From the NCBI RefSeq assembly GCF_001613245.1, contig NZ_BDBZ01000016.1, forward strand, positions 91,564 through 155,563: a stretch of 64,000 nucleotides of DNA, in the 5' to 3' direction. The translations under genes were made by a program, and so were the position numbers. Shown piece after piece: positions 1-8,500 of this stretch; the first letter of the stretch is position 1; every line of letters begins with the position of its first letter. This DNA comes from Nocardia speluncae NBRC 108251 (GTDB lineage Bacteria; Actinomycetota; Actinomycetes; Mycobacteriales; Mycobacteriaceae). The notes under the pieces are model-generated. The model saw nothing but the letters and a program-made list of their open reading frames with translations. It did no database searches and was not told the DNA's origin.

Positions 1-943
1 TCTCGAACACCTCGCGGATCGTGCGAGCCAGCAGCGGCGCGATGGACAGCACCGTGAGCTGCGGGAACTTCTTGTCCTCGGTGATCGGCAGGGTATTGGT
101 GACCACTACCTCCTTGGCGCCGCAGGAGGCCAGCCGCTCGGCGGCGGGGGCGCTCAGCACGCCGTGCGTCGCGGCGATCACCACATCGCCGGCGCCGGCT
201 TCCTTCAGCACATTCACCGCGCCGGCGATGGTGCCGCCGGTGTCGATCATATCGTCGATCAGGATGCAGGTTCGGCCCTCGACCTCACCGACCACGCGGT
301 TGGACTTCACCTGGTTGGGAACCAGCGGATCGCGGGTTTTGTGAATGAACGCCAGCGGCGCCCCGTCCAGCGAATCCGCCCATTTCTCCGCCACCCGGAC
401 ACGGCCGGAATCGGGGGAGACGACCGTGATGTTGTTCAGGCTGTAGTTGTTGCGGATGTGCTCCGCGAGTTGCAGCTGGGCGTGCATATGGTCGACGGGG
501 CCGTCGAAGAAGCCCTGGATCTGATCGGTGTGCAGGTCGACCGTCACGATGCGGTCGGCACCGGCGGTCTTGAGCAGATCGGCCACGAGCCGGGCGGAGA
601 TCGGTTCGCGGCCGCGGTGCTTCTTGTCCTGGCGGGCGTAGGGGTAGAACGGCAGGATGGCGGTGATCCGCTTCGCCGAACCGCGCTTGAGCGCGTCGAT
701 CATGATGAGCTGCTCCATCAGCCACTGGTTCAGCGGCCCCGGGAAGCTCTGCAATACGAAGGCGTCGGAACCGCGTACCGACTCTTCGAAACGGACGAAG
801 ATTTCCCCGTTCGCGAAATCACGCGCGATCTGCGGGGTGACCTCGACGTCCAATTCCTTGGCCACCTGCTCGGCCAGTTCTGGGTGCGACCGTCCGGCGA
901 AGAGCATCAGGTTCTTCTGGTTGTCGATCCATGACGCGGTCAC
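1..943 (-). CDS. prs: Ribose-phosphate pyrophosphokinase (3' end outside window)
   Basis: Makes PRPP from ribose 5-phosphate and ATP for purine, pyrimidine, histidine and NAD synthesis. The reading frame from GTG at 943 begins TASWIDNQKNLMLFAGRSHPELAEQ; later it shows the RQDKKHRGREPISA loop and the PRPP-binding segment CILIDDMIDTGGT, all typical of class I PRPP synthetases. About 313 codons are inside the window, so only a short C-terminus is missing. The GTG start shares one base with the TAG stop of glmU (TAGTG), so the two genes are translationally coupled and probably one operon, the order seen in mycobacteria. The family call is very secure; the start could alternatively be a few codons away. 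Confidence 0.95.
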   Translation of the reverse strand, partial: MTASWIDNQKNLMLFAGRSHPELAEQVAKELDVEVTPQIARDFANGEIFVRFEESVRGSDAFVLQSFPGPLNQWLMEQLIMIDALKRGSAKRITAILPFYPYARQDKKHRGREPISARLVADLLKTAGADRIVTVDLHTDQIQGFFDGPVDHMHAQLQLAEHIRNNYSLNNITVVSPDSGRVRVAEKWADSLDGAPLAFIHKTRDPLVPNQVKSNRVVGEVEGRTCILIDDMIDTGGTIAGAVNVLKEAGAGDVVIAATHGVLSAPAAERLASCGAKEVVVTNTLPITEDKKFPQLTVLSIAPLLARTIREVFE

Positions 944-2430
944 TACTGGTTGCCATCCTTAAGCTTTGTTGCCCGATCCGGTAAATCATCGGCCGCGAGT
1001 GCCTTCGCCGCCGCATTCGCTGCAGCAGTACCTGGACGTTTCCGCTGCACCCAGTTTTCGATATTGCGCTGAGTACCCCCGGACACGGCAAGCGCGCCCG
1101 GCGGGACGTCTTCCCGCAGCACAGTACCCGCTCCGGTATACGCTCCGTCACCCACGGTCACCGGTGCGACGAACATCGTATCGCTGCCGGTGCGGACATG
1201 GGAACCGACGACCGTACGGTGCTTGTCTACCCCGTCGTAGTTCACGAAAACACTGGATGCTCCGATGTTGCTGTGCTCACCGATGGTGGCATCGCCGATA
1301 TAGGTGAGATGCGGAACCTTGGTGTGCCTGCCGATATCGACATTCTTGGTCTCGACGAATGCGCCGATTTTGCCCGATTCGCCCAGAACGGTGCCCGGTC
1401 GCAGAAAACTGAACGGTCCTACGGTCGCATTCGCGTCGACTTTCGCGCCTTCGCCGTGTGTGCGGATCACCCGGGCGGCGTCACCGATGATCGAATTGGT
1501 GAGCGTGGTGTCCGGGCCGATTTCCGCGTCCTCGCCGATCACCGTCGTCCCCAGCAATTGGACCCCGGGGCGGAGGACGGTATCGCGGCCGATCCGGACA
1601 TCGGTATCGATCCATGTGGACGCCGGGTCGACGATCGTCACCCCGGCCCGCATATGGCGTTCCACGATGTAGCGGTTGAGCGTGCGCGCCGCCGCGGCCA
1701 GCTGAACCCGGTCGTTGACACCGGTGACCTTGGCCGAATCCACCAGCCGGGCGCCCTGCACGGGATAGCCGGCCTCACGGGCGAGTTTCAGGACATCGGT
1801 CAGATACAGCTCGTGCTGCGCATTGGCGGTGGACAACCGGCCGAGCATGGTGCGCAGGACAGCGACATCGAAGGCGTATACACCGGAGTTCACCTCGGTG
1901 ATGGCGGCCTGCTCCGGTGTCGCGTCGGCGTGCTCGACGATCTCGGCGACCTCGCCGTCGGCATCGCGGACGATGCGTCCGTAACCGTTCGGGTCGTCCG
2001 GAACGAAGGTGAGGACGGTGACCGCGGGCCGGTCGGGATAGCTGCGATGCTCGTCGAGCAGCGCGGAGAGGGTGTGGCCGTCCAGCAGCGGAACATCGCC
2101 GGAGGTGACGATCACGTCGCCGGTGAACTCGGCGGGCAGCCCCGTGAGGCCCACCTGCACGGCGTGCCCGGTGCCGAGCTGCTGTTCCTGCACGGCCGTG
2201 ACGTTGGTGCGGCCGAGTTCGCGCGCCACACCCGCCGCCTCGGCACCGACCTGTTCCCGGTCGTGCCCGACAACGGTCACCAGATGGTGCGGATCGATGG
2301 TGTGCGCGGCGTACAGCGCATGCGCCAGCATGCTGCGCCCGGCCAGCGGATGCAGCACCTTGGGCTTCTTCGACCGCATTCTCGTACCGGCACCTGCGGC
2401 TAGCACGATGACGGCGGTCTGCTCCTGCAT
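943..2430 (-). CDS. glmU: Bifunctional UDP-GlcNAc pyrophosphorylase / GlcN-1-P acetyltransferase GlmU
   Basis: Last two steps of UDP-GlcNAc synthesis: acetylates glucosamine-1-phosphate, then transfers UMP. 495 aa, the usual mycobacterial length. The N-terminal nucleotidyltransferase domain begins right after the start with LAAGAGTRMRSKKPKVLHPLAG (uridyl/metal-binding loop, roughly residues 9-30). The C-terminal half is a left-handed beta-helix with hexapeptide repeats (for example IGEDAEIGPDTTLTNSIIG). The ATG at 2430 follows GAGGGA; longer in-frame extensions run into the flanking tRNA-derived repeat and are unlikely. It pairs with glmM (30765) and glmS (39961) in the same window. Confidence 0.96.
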   Translation of the reverse strand: MQEQTAVIVLAAGAGTRMRSKKPKVLHPLAGRSMLAHALYAAHTIDPHHLVTVVGHDREQVGAEAAGVARELGRTNVTAVQEQQLGTGHAVQVGLTGLPAEFTGDVIVTSGDVPLLDGHTLSALLDEHRSYPDRPAVTVLTFVPDDPNGYGRIVRDADGEVAEIVEHADATPEQAAITEVNSGVYAFDVAVLRTMLGRLSTANAQHELYLTDVLKLAREAGYPVQGARLVDSAKVTGVNDRVQLAAAARTLNRYIVERHMRAGVTIVDPASTWIDTDVRIGRDTVLRPGVQLLGTTVIGEDAEIGPDTTLTNSIIGDAARVIRTHGEGAKVDANATVGPFSFLRPGTVLGESGKIGAFVETKNVDIGRHTKVPHLTYIGDATIGEHSNIGASSVFVNYDGVDKHRTVVGSHVRTGSDTMFVAPVTVGDGAYTGAGTVLREDVPPGALAVSGGTQRNIENWVQRKRPGTAAANAAAKALAADDLPDRATKLKDGNQ

Positions 2431-2470
2431 GAATCTCCCTCGGGCCGACGATGGTCGTCGTGCACGCGAG

Positions 2471-2497
2471 TTGCTCCGTCGCCAGGACTCGAACCTG
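2471..2497. repeat. Partial copy of tRNA-Gln 3' end (putative att site, distal copy)
   Basis: These 27 bp match 3466-3492 (T-arm and acceptor 3' half of the tRNA-Gln gene) at 26 of 27 positions, in direct orientation; no 5' half of a tRNA is present here. A lone 3' tRNA copy about 1 kb from the intact gene is the classical signature of site-specific integration into a tRNA 3' end. The sites would bound 2471-3492. Confidence 0.7.
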
Positions 2498-2519
2498 CCC
2501 AGGTCGGATCGGGGCCGGG

Positions 2520-2541
2520 CGATGGGATTTCGTCGGGATTT
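2520..2541. repeat. 11-bp tandem repeat, possible integrase arm-type sites (left)
   Basis: Two tandem 11-bp units (CGATGGGATTT, CGTCGGGATTT) lie 23 bp inside the distal tRNA-3' copy. A near-identical pair is found at 3378-3399 by the other end. Paired direct GGGATTT repeats inside both ends resemble arm-type binding sites of tyrosine integrases. No binding evidence is available. Confidence 0.45.
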
Positions 2542-2553
2542 CCCAGGCATACG

Positions 2554-2579
2554 AAGAGGCCGCTCGATGACGGCCTCTT
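2554..2579. terminator. Hairpin downstream of the serine protease gene
   Basis: Perfect 9-bp inverted repeat (AAGAGGCCG / CGGCCTCTT) with an 8-nt loop, 84 bp after the stop of the protease gene on the minus strand and before glmU. No strong T-tract follows, as is common for actinobacterial terminators. Confidence 0.5.
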
Positions 2580-2662
2580 GTCGCGCTGCACGGGGGATGA
2601 GCGTATCAGCCTTGGCGGGGGCCGGGCCCCATGATCTCGGCGTCGACGGGCCGGGCGCAGTG

Positions 2663-3232
2663 TCACTGCAGAGAAAACCCCGGCGGCAGGCTGGAGTATT
2701 GGATATTCGAACTGGTGATCCCGACGAGGGTCGCGGTGCCGTCGCCGTTCGGCCGGTACACCGGCCCGCCGGAGTCGCCCAGTCGAATGCCCGTGTATCC
2801 GTCACAGCGTGTCCCGCTCCGCTGCCCCCACCTGCACAGGACCCCGCCGGGCGTCCCTCGGCCGGTCAGTCGCTCACCGCTCGGGAGGGTGTTGTGGGTC
2901 GGGGTGCCGGGCAGTAAGGGGATCATGGCCCAGTCGACGTCGGGTAGCCGGATCACTCCGAACAGCCCGAGTGTGCAGTGCCCGGCGGTGAGTGCGACCG
3001 GCTGTCCCTCCGCGTACCCGGTCGCGGTGATCGAACACAGACCGAGTGATGAGCCCGGCCCCACGGCGACCAGTGATGAGCCCGACCCGGCAGAGCCCGG
3101 CCAGGCAGAGCCGGACCACGCTGAGCCCGGGTCTACAGCGGACTGTGCCGAGGCCTGCCCGGTGGCGAGGGTGGCGGTGGCGAGGGCGGCGGCGACGGCG
3201 ATCAAAGGTAGTGCCTGCGGTGTCTTGGGCAT
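2663..3232 (-). CDS. Secreted chymotrypsin-fold (S1) serine protease
   Basis: 189 aa. An N-terminal signal peptide (residues 1 to ~30, AVAAALATATLATGQASAQS) is followed by a short Gly/Ser-rich repeat region (SGSAWPGSAGSGSS). A compact domain then carries the complete catalytic triad: His in LTAGHC, Asp in DVDWAMI and Ser in GDSGGPV. Cysteines flank the His and Ser regions. The domain (~130 aa) is smaller than streptogrisin-type enzymes and no pro-region is evident, so its folding and activation are unclear. The ATG at 3232 has AGGAA upstream. It is the only gene between the two tRNA-Gln 3' repeats, so it may be cargo of an integrated element. Family call good; substrate unknown. Confidence 0.82.
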   Translation of the reverse strand: MPKTPQALPLIAVAAALATATLATGQASAQSAVDPGSAWSGSAWPGSAGSGSSLVAVGPGSSLGLCSITATGYAEGQPVALTAGHCTLGLFGVIRLPDVDWAMIPLLPGTPTHNTLPSGERLTGRGTPGGVLCRWGQRSGTRCDGYTGIRLGDSGGPVYRPNGDGTATLVGITSSNIQYSSLPPGFSLQ

Positions 3233-3377
3233 GGCATTCCTAAGGCGGAAGACGGTCGAGTTGCGGCGAGCCCGATAGCCCCGGTCAACATTGCGAGGTT
3301 GCGGCGGACATGAATATGCACCTGTCGCCCGGTGGAAGACCACTCGACACGCGGCGCTATCGACCAGCTTCTGTGAG

Positions 3378-3399
3378 TGATGGGATTTTGATGGGATTT
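3378..3399. repeat. 11-bp tandem repeat, possible integrase arm-type sites (right)
   Basis: Two perfect tandem copies of TGATGGGATTT, 67 bp from the tRNA-Gln 3' end and in the same orientation as the related pair at 2520-2541. Lies in the otherwise empty 3233-3465 region upstream of the protease gene. Confidence 0.45.
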
Positions 3400-3468
3400 G
3401 GGGGTAATCCGGGGCCCGATTTGGCCTCTCTGGGAGGGGTGTATCCCCAGCTAGATCGCTATTTCTTG

Positions 3469-3539
3469 CTCCGCCGCCAGGACTCGAACCTGAACTATCT
3501 GAACCAAAATCAGAGGTGCTGCCATTACACCACGGCGGA
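3469..3539 (-). tRNA. tRNA-Gln (anticodon UUG)
   Basis: The minus strand folds into a cloverleaf. The 7-bp acceptor pairs TCCGCCG with CGGCGGA; the anticodon stem TCTGA/TCAGA closes the loop TTTTGGT with anticodon TTG; the T-arm contains GGTTCGAGTCC. The discriminator is G and a full CCA is not encoded. In mycobacteria a glutamine tRNA also lies between glmU and the TetR gene; here about 1 kb separates it from glmU. Confidence 0.95.
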
Positions 3540-3773
3540 CTGTCACACCGGTGGGTCGTCGGTCACCCGCCGCTGTGCCCAGGCACGGCAACGATAATCG
3601 CATGCCACCCCGGTTTTCGTCGAACCGTGGCCGCCGGTGACCCGCCGGGCGGGCGCACAGCATGCCCGCGTGACCCACGTCGCGGCAGGTCTGAGACAGT
3701 TGGTCTCGATGGTTTTGGTCGCTGGCCCGGATCCGGCCGTATCGGCGACCCCGGTAACCAGGGAGGCGGGAAC

Positions 3774-4529
3774 GTGTCGTCGGGAGAGCCGCGAACGGTC
3801 GGGGAGTCATCGGCCGGTGGGGGTGCGAAAGAGATCGCCGAGCAGGTTCCACCGGCCCGGCAGCGGATGACCGGTACTCAGCGGCGCCGGCAGTTGATCG
3901 AGATCGGGCGGGCACTGTTCGCCGAACGAGGATACGACGCCACTTCCATCGAGGAGATCGCGTTGCGTGCCCAGGTCTCCAAACCCGTCGTCTACGAGCA
4001 TTTCGGCGGTAAAGAAGGCCTGTACGCGGTGGTTGTCGACCGTGAGATGTCGATGTTGCTCGACATGATCACTTCCTCGCTCACCAACAACAGATCCCGG
4101 GTGCGCCTCGAACAGGTGGCGCTCGCGCTGCTCACCTATATAGAGCAGCGCACCGACGGCTTCCGCATCCTGGTGCGCGATCAGCCCGTCTCCTCGACCG
4201 ACGGCCGGTACTCGAGCCTGCTGAACGAGGCGGTCAGCCAGGTCGCGCACCTGCTGGCCGGAGATTTCGATCGCCGCGGTTTCGACACCAGCCTGGCGGG
4301 CCTGTACGCGCAGGCGCTGGTCGGGATGGTGGCCACCACCGCCACCTGGTGGCTGGACGTGCGCAGCCCGTCCAAGGAAGTGGTGGCTGCGCACCTGGTC
4401 AATCTGTGCTGGAACGGGCTCAGCCACCTCGAGGCCGATCCGCAGCTGAGCTCGGAATGGCCCGGCGTCCCGGAGTCGCGCCCGGCGAACTCGCCCGGCG
4501 GGCAGGACAGTTCGGGCAACCATGCGTGA
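3774..4529 (+). CDS. TetR-family transcriptional regulator upstream of mfd
   Basis: 251 aa. A ~30-aa variable tail precedes a TetR DNA-binding domain (RRRQLIEIGRALFAERGYDATSIEEIA, then QVSKPVVYEHFGGKEGLYAVV) and a longer ligand-binding domain. The GTG at 3774 is chosen because GGGAGGCGGG sits just upstream; an ATG at 3867 is the fallback. It occupies the same place as the conserved TetR gene before mfd-mazG in mycobacteria (Rv1019 type). Ligand and targets are unknown; an autoregulatory role would be normal for the family. Confidence 0.88.
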   Translation: MSSGEPRTVGESSAGGGAKEIAEQVPPARQRMTGTQRRRQLIEIGRALFAERGYDATSIEEIALRAQVSKPVVYEHFGGKEGLYAVVVDREMSMLLDMITSSLTNNRSRVRLEQVALALLTYIEQRTDGFRILVRDQPVSSTDGRYSSLLNEAVSQVAHLLAGDFDRRGFDTSLAGLYAQALVGMVATTATWWLDVRSPSKEVVAAHLVNLCWNGLSHLEADPQLSSEWPGVPESRPANSPGGQDSSGNHA

Positions 4530-4624
4530 ACGGCCCGCGAAATCCGGCGGTCCCTCGAATCGAGAGCCGTACCGCGAGCGGATGGTACGGTTCACGCATC
4601 CTTTGGGTGCTGTTCGGGCGGTAA

Positions 4625-4656
4625 GTCGGTCTACTTCGACAATGTCGGTCTACTTC
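4625..4656. promoter_or_regulatory. Putative operator of the second TetR regulator
   Basis: A 13-bp direct repeat, GTCGGTCTACTTC, occurs at 4625-4637 and 4644-4656 with a 19-bp period. An 11-bp palindrome, CGACAATGTCG (4637-4647), bridges the two copies. The site lies 36-67 bp before the ATG of the regulator at 4692 and carries GTCGGT half-sites like those of gamma-butyrolactone receptor operators. Binding is inferred from position and symmetry only. Confidence 0.5.
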
Positions 4657-4691
4657 AGGATGGCTGGTTATTGGGATGACAGGCGGAGCTG

Positions 4692-5339
4692 ATGGCTAGG
4701 CAAGCGCGCGCGGAGATAACCCGCGATTCCGTCCTGGCGGGCGCTGCCGATGTCTTTCTGCGCTTGGGCTACGCCAATGCGAGCCTCAGCGAGATCATCG
4801 CGCAGTCGAATGTGACCAAGGGCGCCTTGTATTTTCACTTCGGGTCCAAGGAAGAATTGGCCCGCGCCGTGGTCGACCAGGGGCAGGAGCGGCTCACTGC
4901 CTCCTGTAAAGGTTTCTTCGACTCCCGGGTACCGGCCCTGGAAGCGGCGATCGGTATCACCTACGTGGTGGCAGATCTGTCGATGAACGATCCGATGGTC
5001 GGCGCGATGCTCAAACTGACCCATCAGATCGGCGACTACCGCGGCGCCAACGGCGACAATATCGCCAAAATGTGGGGCGAGACGTACCGGACGCTCGCCG
5101 AGAAGGCGATCACGCAGGGAGATCTGCTCCCCGATCTCGACCCGGAATCGATCGGCCTGCTGCTGTACGGACTCACCACCGGTATTCATATCGTCGCGGT
5201 CGGCACCGAATCGATGGACCAGATGGCGTCGCGTATGGAGCGGGCCTGGTATTTCCTGATCCCGTCGATCGTGCCGGACGACAAGACCTCCTACTTCCGC
5301 GAGTTCGCCGCCCGCCGCCTCCGCCGCTACGTACCGTAG
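4692..5339 (+). CDS. TetR-family regulator, gamma-butyrolactone receptor-like (ScbR/ArpA type)
   Basis: 215 aa. The N-terminus (ARQARAEITRDSVLAGAADVF...GYANASLSEI, then NVTKGALYFHFGSKEELARAVV) closely follows the pattern of Streptomyces autoregulator receptors such as ScbR and ArpA, which release DNA on binding butyrolactones. The helix-turn-helix covers about residues 25-50; the remainder is the ligand pocket domain. A repeat-rich candidate operator lies just upstream. No butyrolactone synthase (AfsA/ScbA) is in the window, so the ligand could be imported, made elsewhere, or be a different molecule. TetR family certain; subfamily inferred. Confidence 0.85.
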   Translation: MARQARAEITRDSVLAGAADVFLRLGYANASLSEIIAQSNVTKGALYFHFGSKEELARAVVDQGQERLTASCKGFFDSRVPALEAAIGITYVVADLSMNDPMVGAMLKLTHQIGDYRGANGDNIAKMWGETYRTLAEKAITQGDLLPDLDPESIGLLLYGLTTGIHIVAVGTESMDQMASRMERAWYFLIPSIVPDDKTSYFREFAARRLRRYVP

Positions 5340-5580
5340 TATCGGGGCGTCGTGCGTGGGGTTCGGCCTACGGGCAAAACCTCTGAGCGCCTCGCTGACC
5401 TGGGCGCCGCTGCTGGACTGGGTCAGCGTGGTCCGATCCGGACAAGACCGGCTCGACCCCGTTTCAGGTATCCGTGTGGCCCACATCAATGGAACGAGAC
5501 CAAGGGGGGCCCCGAACCTGCGGCGCCGGAGGCGGCGCAATATAGACAGAATCGCCTTCGTTCGCGGTCAGGAGAGAATA

Positions 5581-8500
5581 ATGTCTGCCCCTCGTCCACC
5601 ACTGGCGGGACTGGCTTCGGCAGCCGGTGCCGATGCCGCGTTGCAGACCGTTTCCGGGATGCTCGGCCGGTCGCCGGTCGAGTTGGTGGCGCCGAGCGCG
5701 GCGCGGTCTTTCGTCGCGGCCACCGTTGCCGTCGACCGGCCGGTTGTCGTGGTCACCGCGACCGGTCGCGAGGCCGATGATCTGACCCTCGAGCTCACCG
5801 AGATGCTGGGGCCCGCGGTTGCGCAGTTCCCGTCCTGGGAGACCCTGCCCCATGAGCGGCTGTCGCCGGGCGCCGATACTGTCGGGCGCCGGCTGGAAGT
5901 GCTGCGCCGGCTGTCCCATCCGGAAGATCCGGTGTATCCGGAGCCGTTGCGTGTCGTAGTGACCACGGTGCGTTCCCTGATGCAGCCGATGGCAGCCGGC
6001 CTGGGCGATATCGAACCGATCGTGCTGCGGATCGGCGCCGAGGCCGATTTCGACGAATTGGTCGCGCGGCTGGTCGAATTCGCCTACACCCGGGTGGACA
6101 TGGTCGGTAAGCGCGGGGAGTTCGCGGTGCGCGGCGGCATCCTCGATCTTTTCCCGCCTACCGCGGATCATCCGGTGCGCGTGGAGTTCTGGGGCGACGA
6201 GATCACCGAGTTGCGTGCGTTCTCGGTGGCCGACCAGCGGTCGCTCGGGGAGGATTCGCTGCCCGCCGTGGTGGCATCGCCGTGCCGGGAGCTGCTGCTC
6301 ACGGCCGCGGTGCGGGAGCGGGCGGCGGCGGTTGCGGCGGCGAATACGGCGGATGCCGCGCTCGTGGAGATGCTGGACAAACTGGGCGAGGGCATCCCCG
6401 TCGAGGGCATGGAGGCGTTGCTGCCGGTGCTGCAACCGGGTGAGTTGCAACTGCTCACCGAACAGTTGCCCGGCGGCACCCACCTGCTGGTTTGCGATCC
6501 GGAGAAGGTCCGCACCCGCGCCGCCGACCTGATGCGCACCGGCGAGGAGTTCCTGGAGGCGTCGTGGACGGCGGCCTCGTTCGGGGCAGATGCTCCGATG
6601 GGCGCACACGGCCTGGATCTGGCGGCGTCGGCGTATCGCCCGCTGACCAGGATCCGTGACAGCGCCGAAGACCGGGAACTGCCCTGGTGGACGTTGAGCC
6701 CACTGGCGACCGGTGATCCGGCGGAGATACAGCTGCCGGTGCAGAGCGGGCCCACCGCCCGCGGTTCCGACGAATTGGTGGCGACGATCTTCGCGTCGCT
6801 GCGCGCCCATGTCACGACCGGTGGGCGGGCGGTGGTGGTGCTGGCCGGTCACGGCACGGCCCAGCGCACGCTGGAGCGCCTCGGTGAGGCGGAGGTGCCC
6901 GCCGCGCAGCTGGAGGCCGGTGCGGAACCGGCGCCCGGCGTGGTGGGTGTGCTGTGCGGTTCACTGCACGACGGCGTGATCTTCGGCGACGCCGGTCTGG
7001 TGGTGGTCGCCGAATCCGATCTCACCGGTAACCGGGTGACGGCGCCGGGCGACGGGAAGCGGCTTCCCGCCAAACGCCGCAACCAGGTTGACCCGCTGGC
7101 GTTGAATGCCGGTGACATGGTGGTGCACGACCAGCACGGTATCGGCCGTTTCGTGGAAATGATCGAACGTACCGTCGGCGGTGCGCGGCGCGAATACCTG
7201 GTGATCGAGTACGCGCCGAGTAAACGCGGCCAGCCGGGTGACCGGCTGTTCGTGCCGATGGAATCGCTGGACCAACTGTCCCGGTATGTCGGCGGGGAGA
7301 TGCCCAGCCTGTCGAAACTGGGCGGCGCGGACTGGGCGAACACCAAGCGCAAGGCCCGTAAGGCGGTCCGCGAGATCGCGGGCGAACTGGTGCAGCTGTA
7401 CGCCGCCCGCCAGGCCGCGCCCGGCCACGCCTTCGGTCCGGACACGCCGTGGCAGCGGGAGATGGAGGACGCGTTCGTCTTCACCGAAACCGTGGACCAG
7501 CTCACCGCCATTTCCGATGTGAAATCGGATATGGAGAAACCGGTGCCGATGGACCGGGTGGTCTGCGGTGACGTCGGGTACGGCAAGACCGAGATCGCGG
7601 TGCGGGCGGCATTCAAGGCGGTGCAGGACGGTAAACAGGTGGTCGTCCTGGTGCCGACCACCTTGCTCGCCCAGCAGCATCTGCAGACCTTCACCGAGCG
7701 GCTCGCCGGGTTCCCGGTCACTGTGAAGGGCCTGTCCCGGTTCACCGATCCCGCGGAATCCCGCGAAGTGCTCGCCGGGATGGCCGAGGGCGAGGTCGAT
7801 ATCGTCGTCGGCACCCACCGGCTGCTGCAGACCGGTGTGCGCTGGAAGAATCTCGGCCTGGTGATCGTCGACGAGGAACAGCGCTTCGGTGTGGAACACA
7901 AAGAGCACATCAAAGCCCTGCGCACCCATGTGGACGTACTCACCATGTCGGCCACCCCGATCCCGCGCACGCTGGAGATGAGCCTGGCCGGTATCCGGGA
8001 GATGTCGACCATCCTCACCCCGCCCGAGGAACGGCATCCTGTGCTCACCTATGTCGGCGGGTACAACGACAAGCAGGTCACCGCCGCCATCCGGCGTGAG
8101 CTGCTGCGCGACGGCCAGGTGTTCTATGTGCACAACCGGGTGTCGTCCATCGAGAAGGCCGCCCGCCGGATCCGGGAACTGGTTCCGGAGGCCCGCGTGG
8201 TGGTGGCGCACGGGCAGATGAACGAGGACATCCTGGAACGCACCGTCCAAGGGTTCTGGCAGCGCGAATACGACGTACTGGTGTGCACCACGATCATCGA
8301 GACCGGCCTCGACATCTCCAACGCCAATACGCTGATCGTCGAACGCGCCGACACCCTCGGCCTCTCCCAGCTGCACCAGTTGCGCGGCCGCGTGGGGCGC
8401 AGCCGGGAACGCGGATACGCCTATTTTCTGTACCCGGCGGAGAAACCGCTCACCGAAACCGCCTACGACCGTCTCGCTACCATCGCCCAGAACTCCGACC

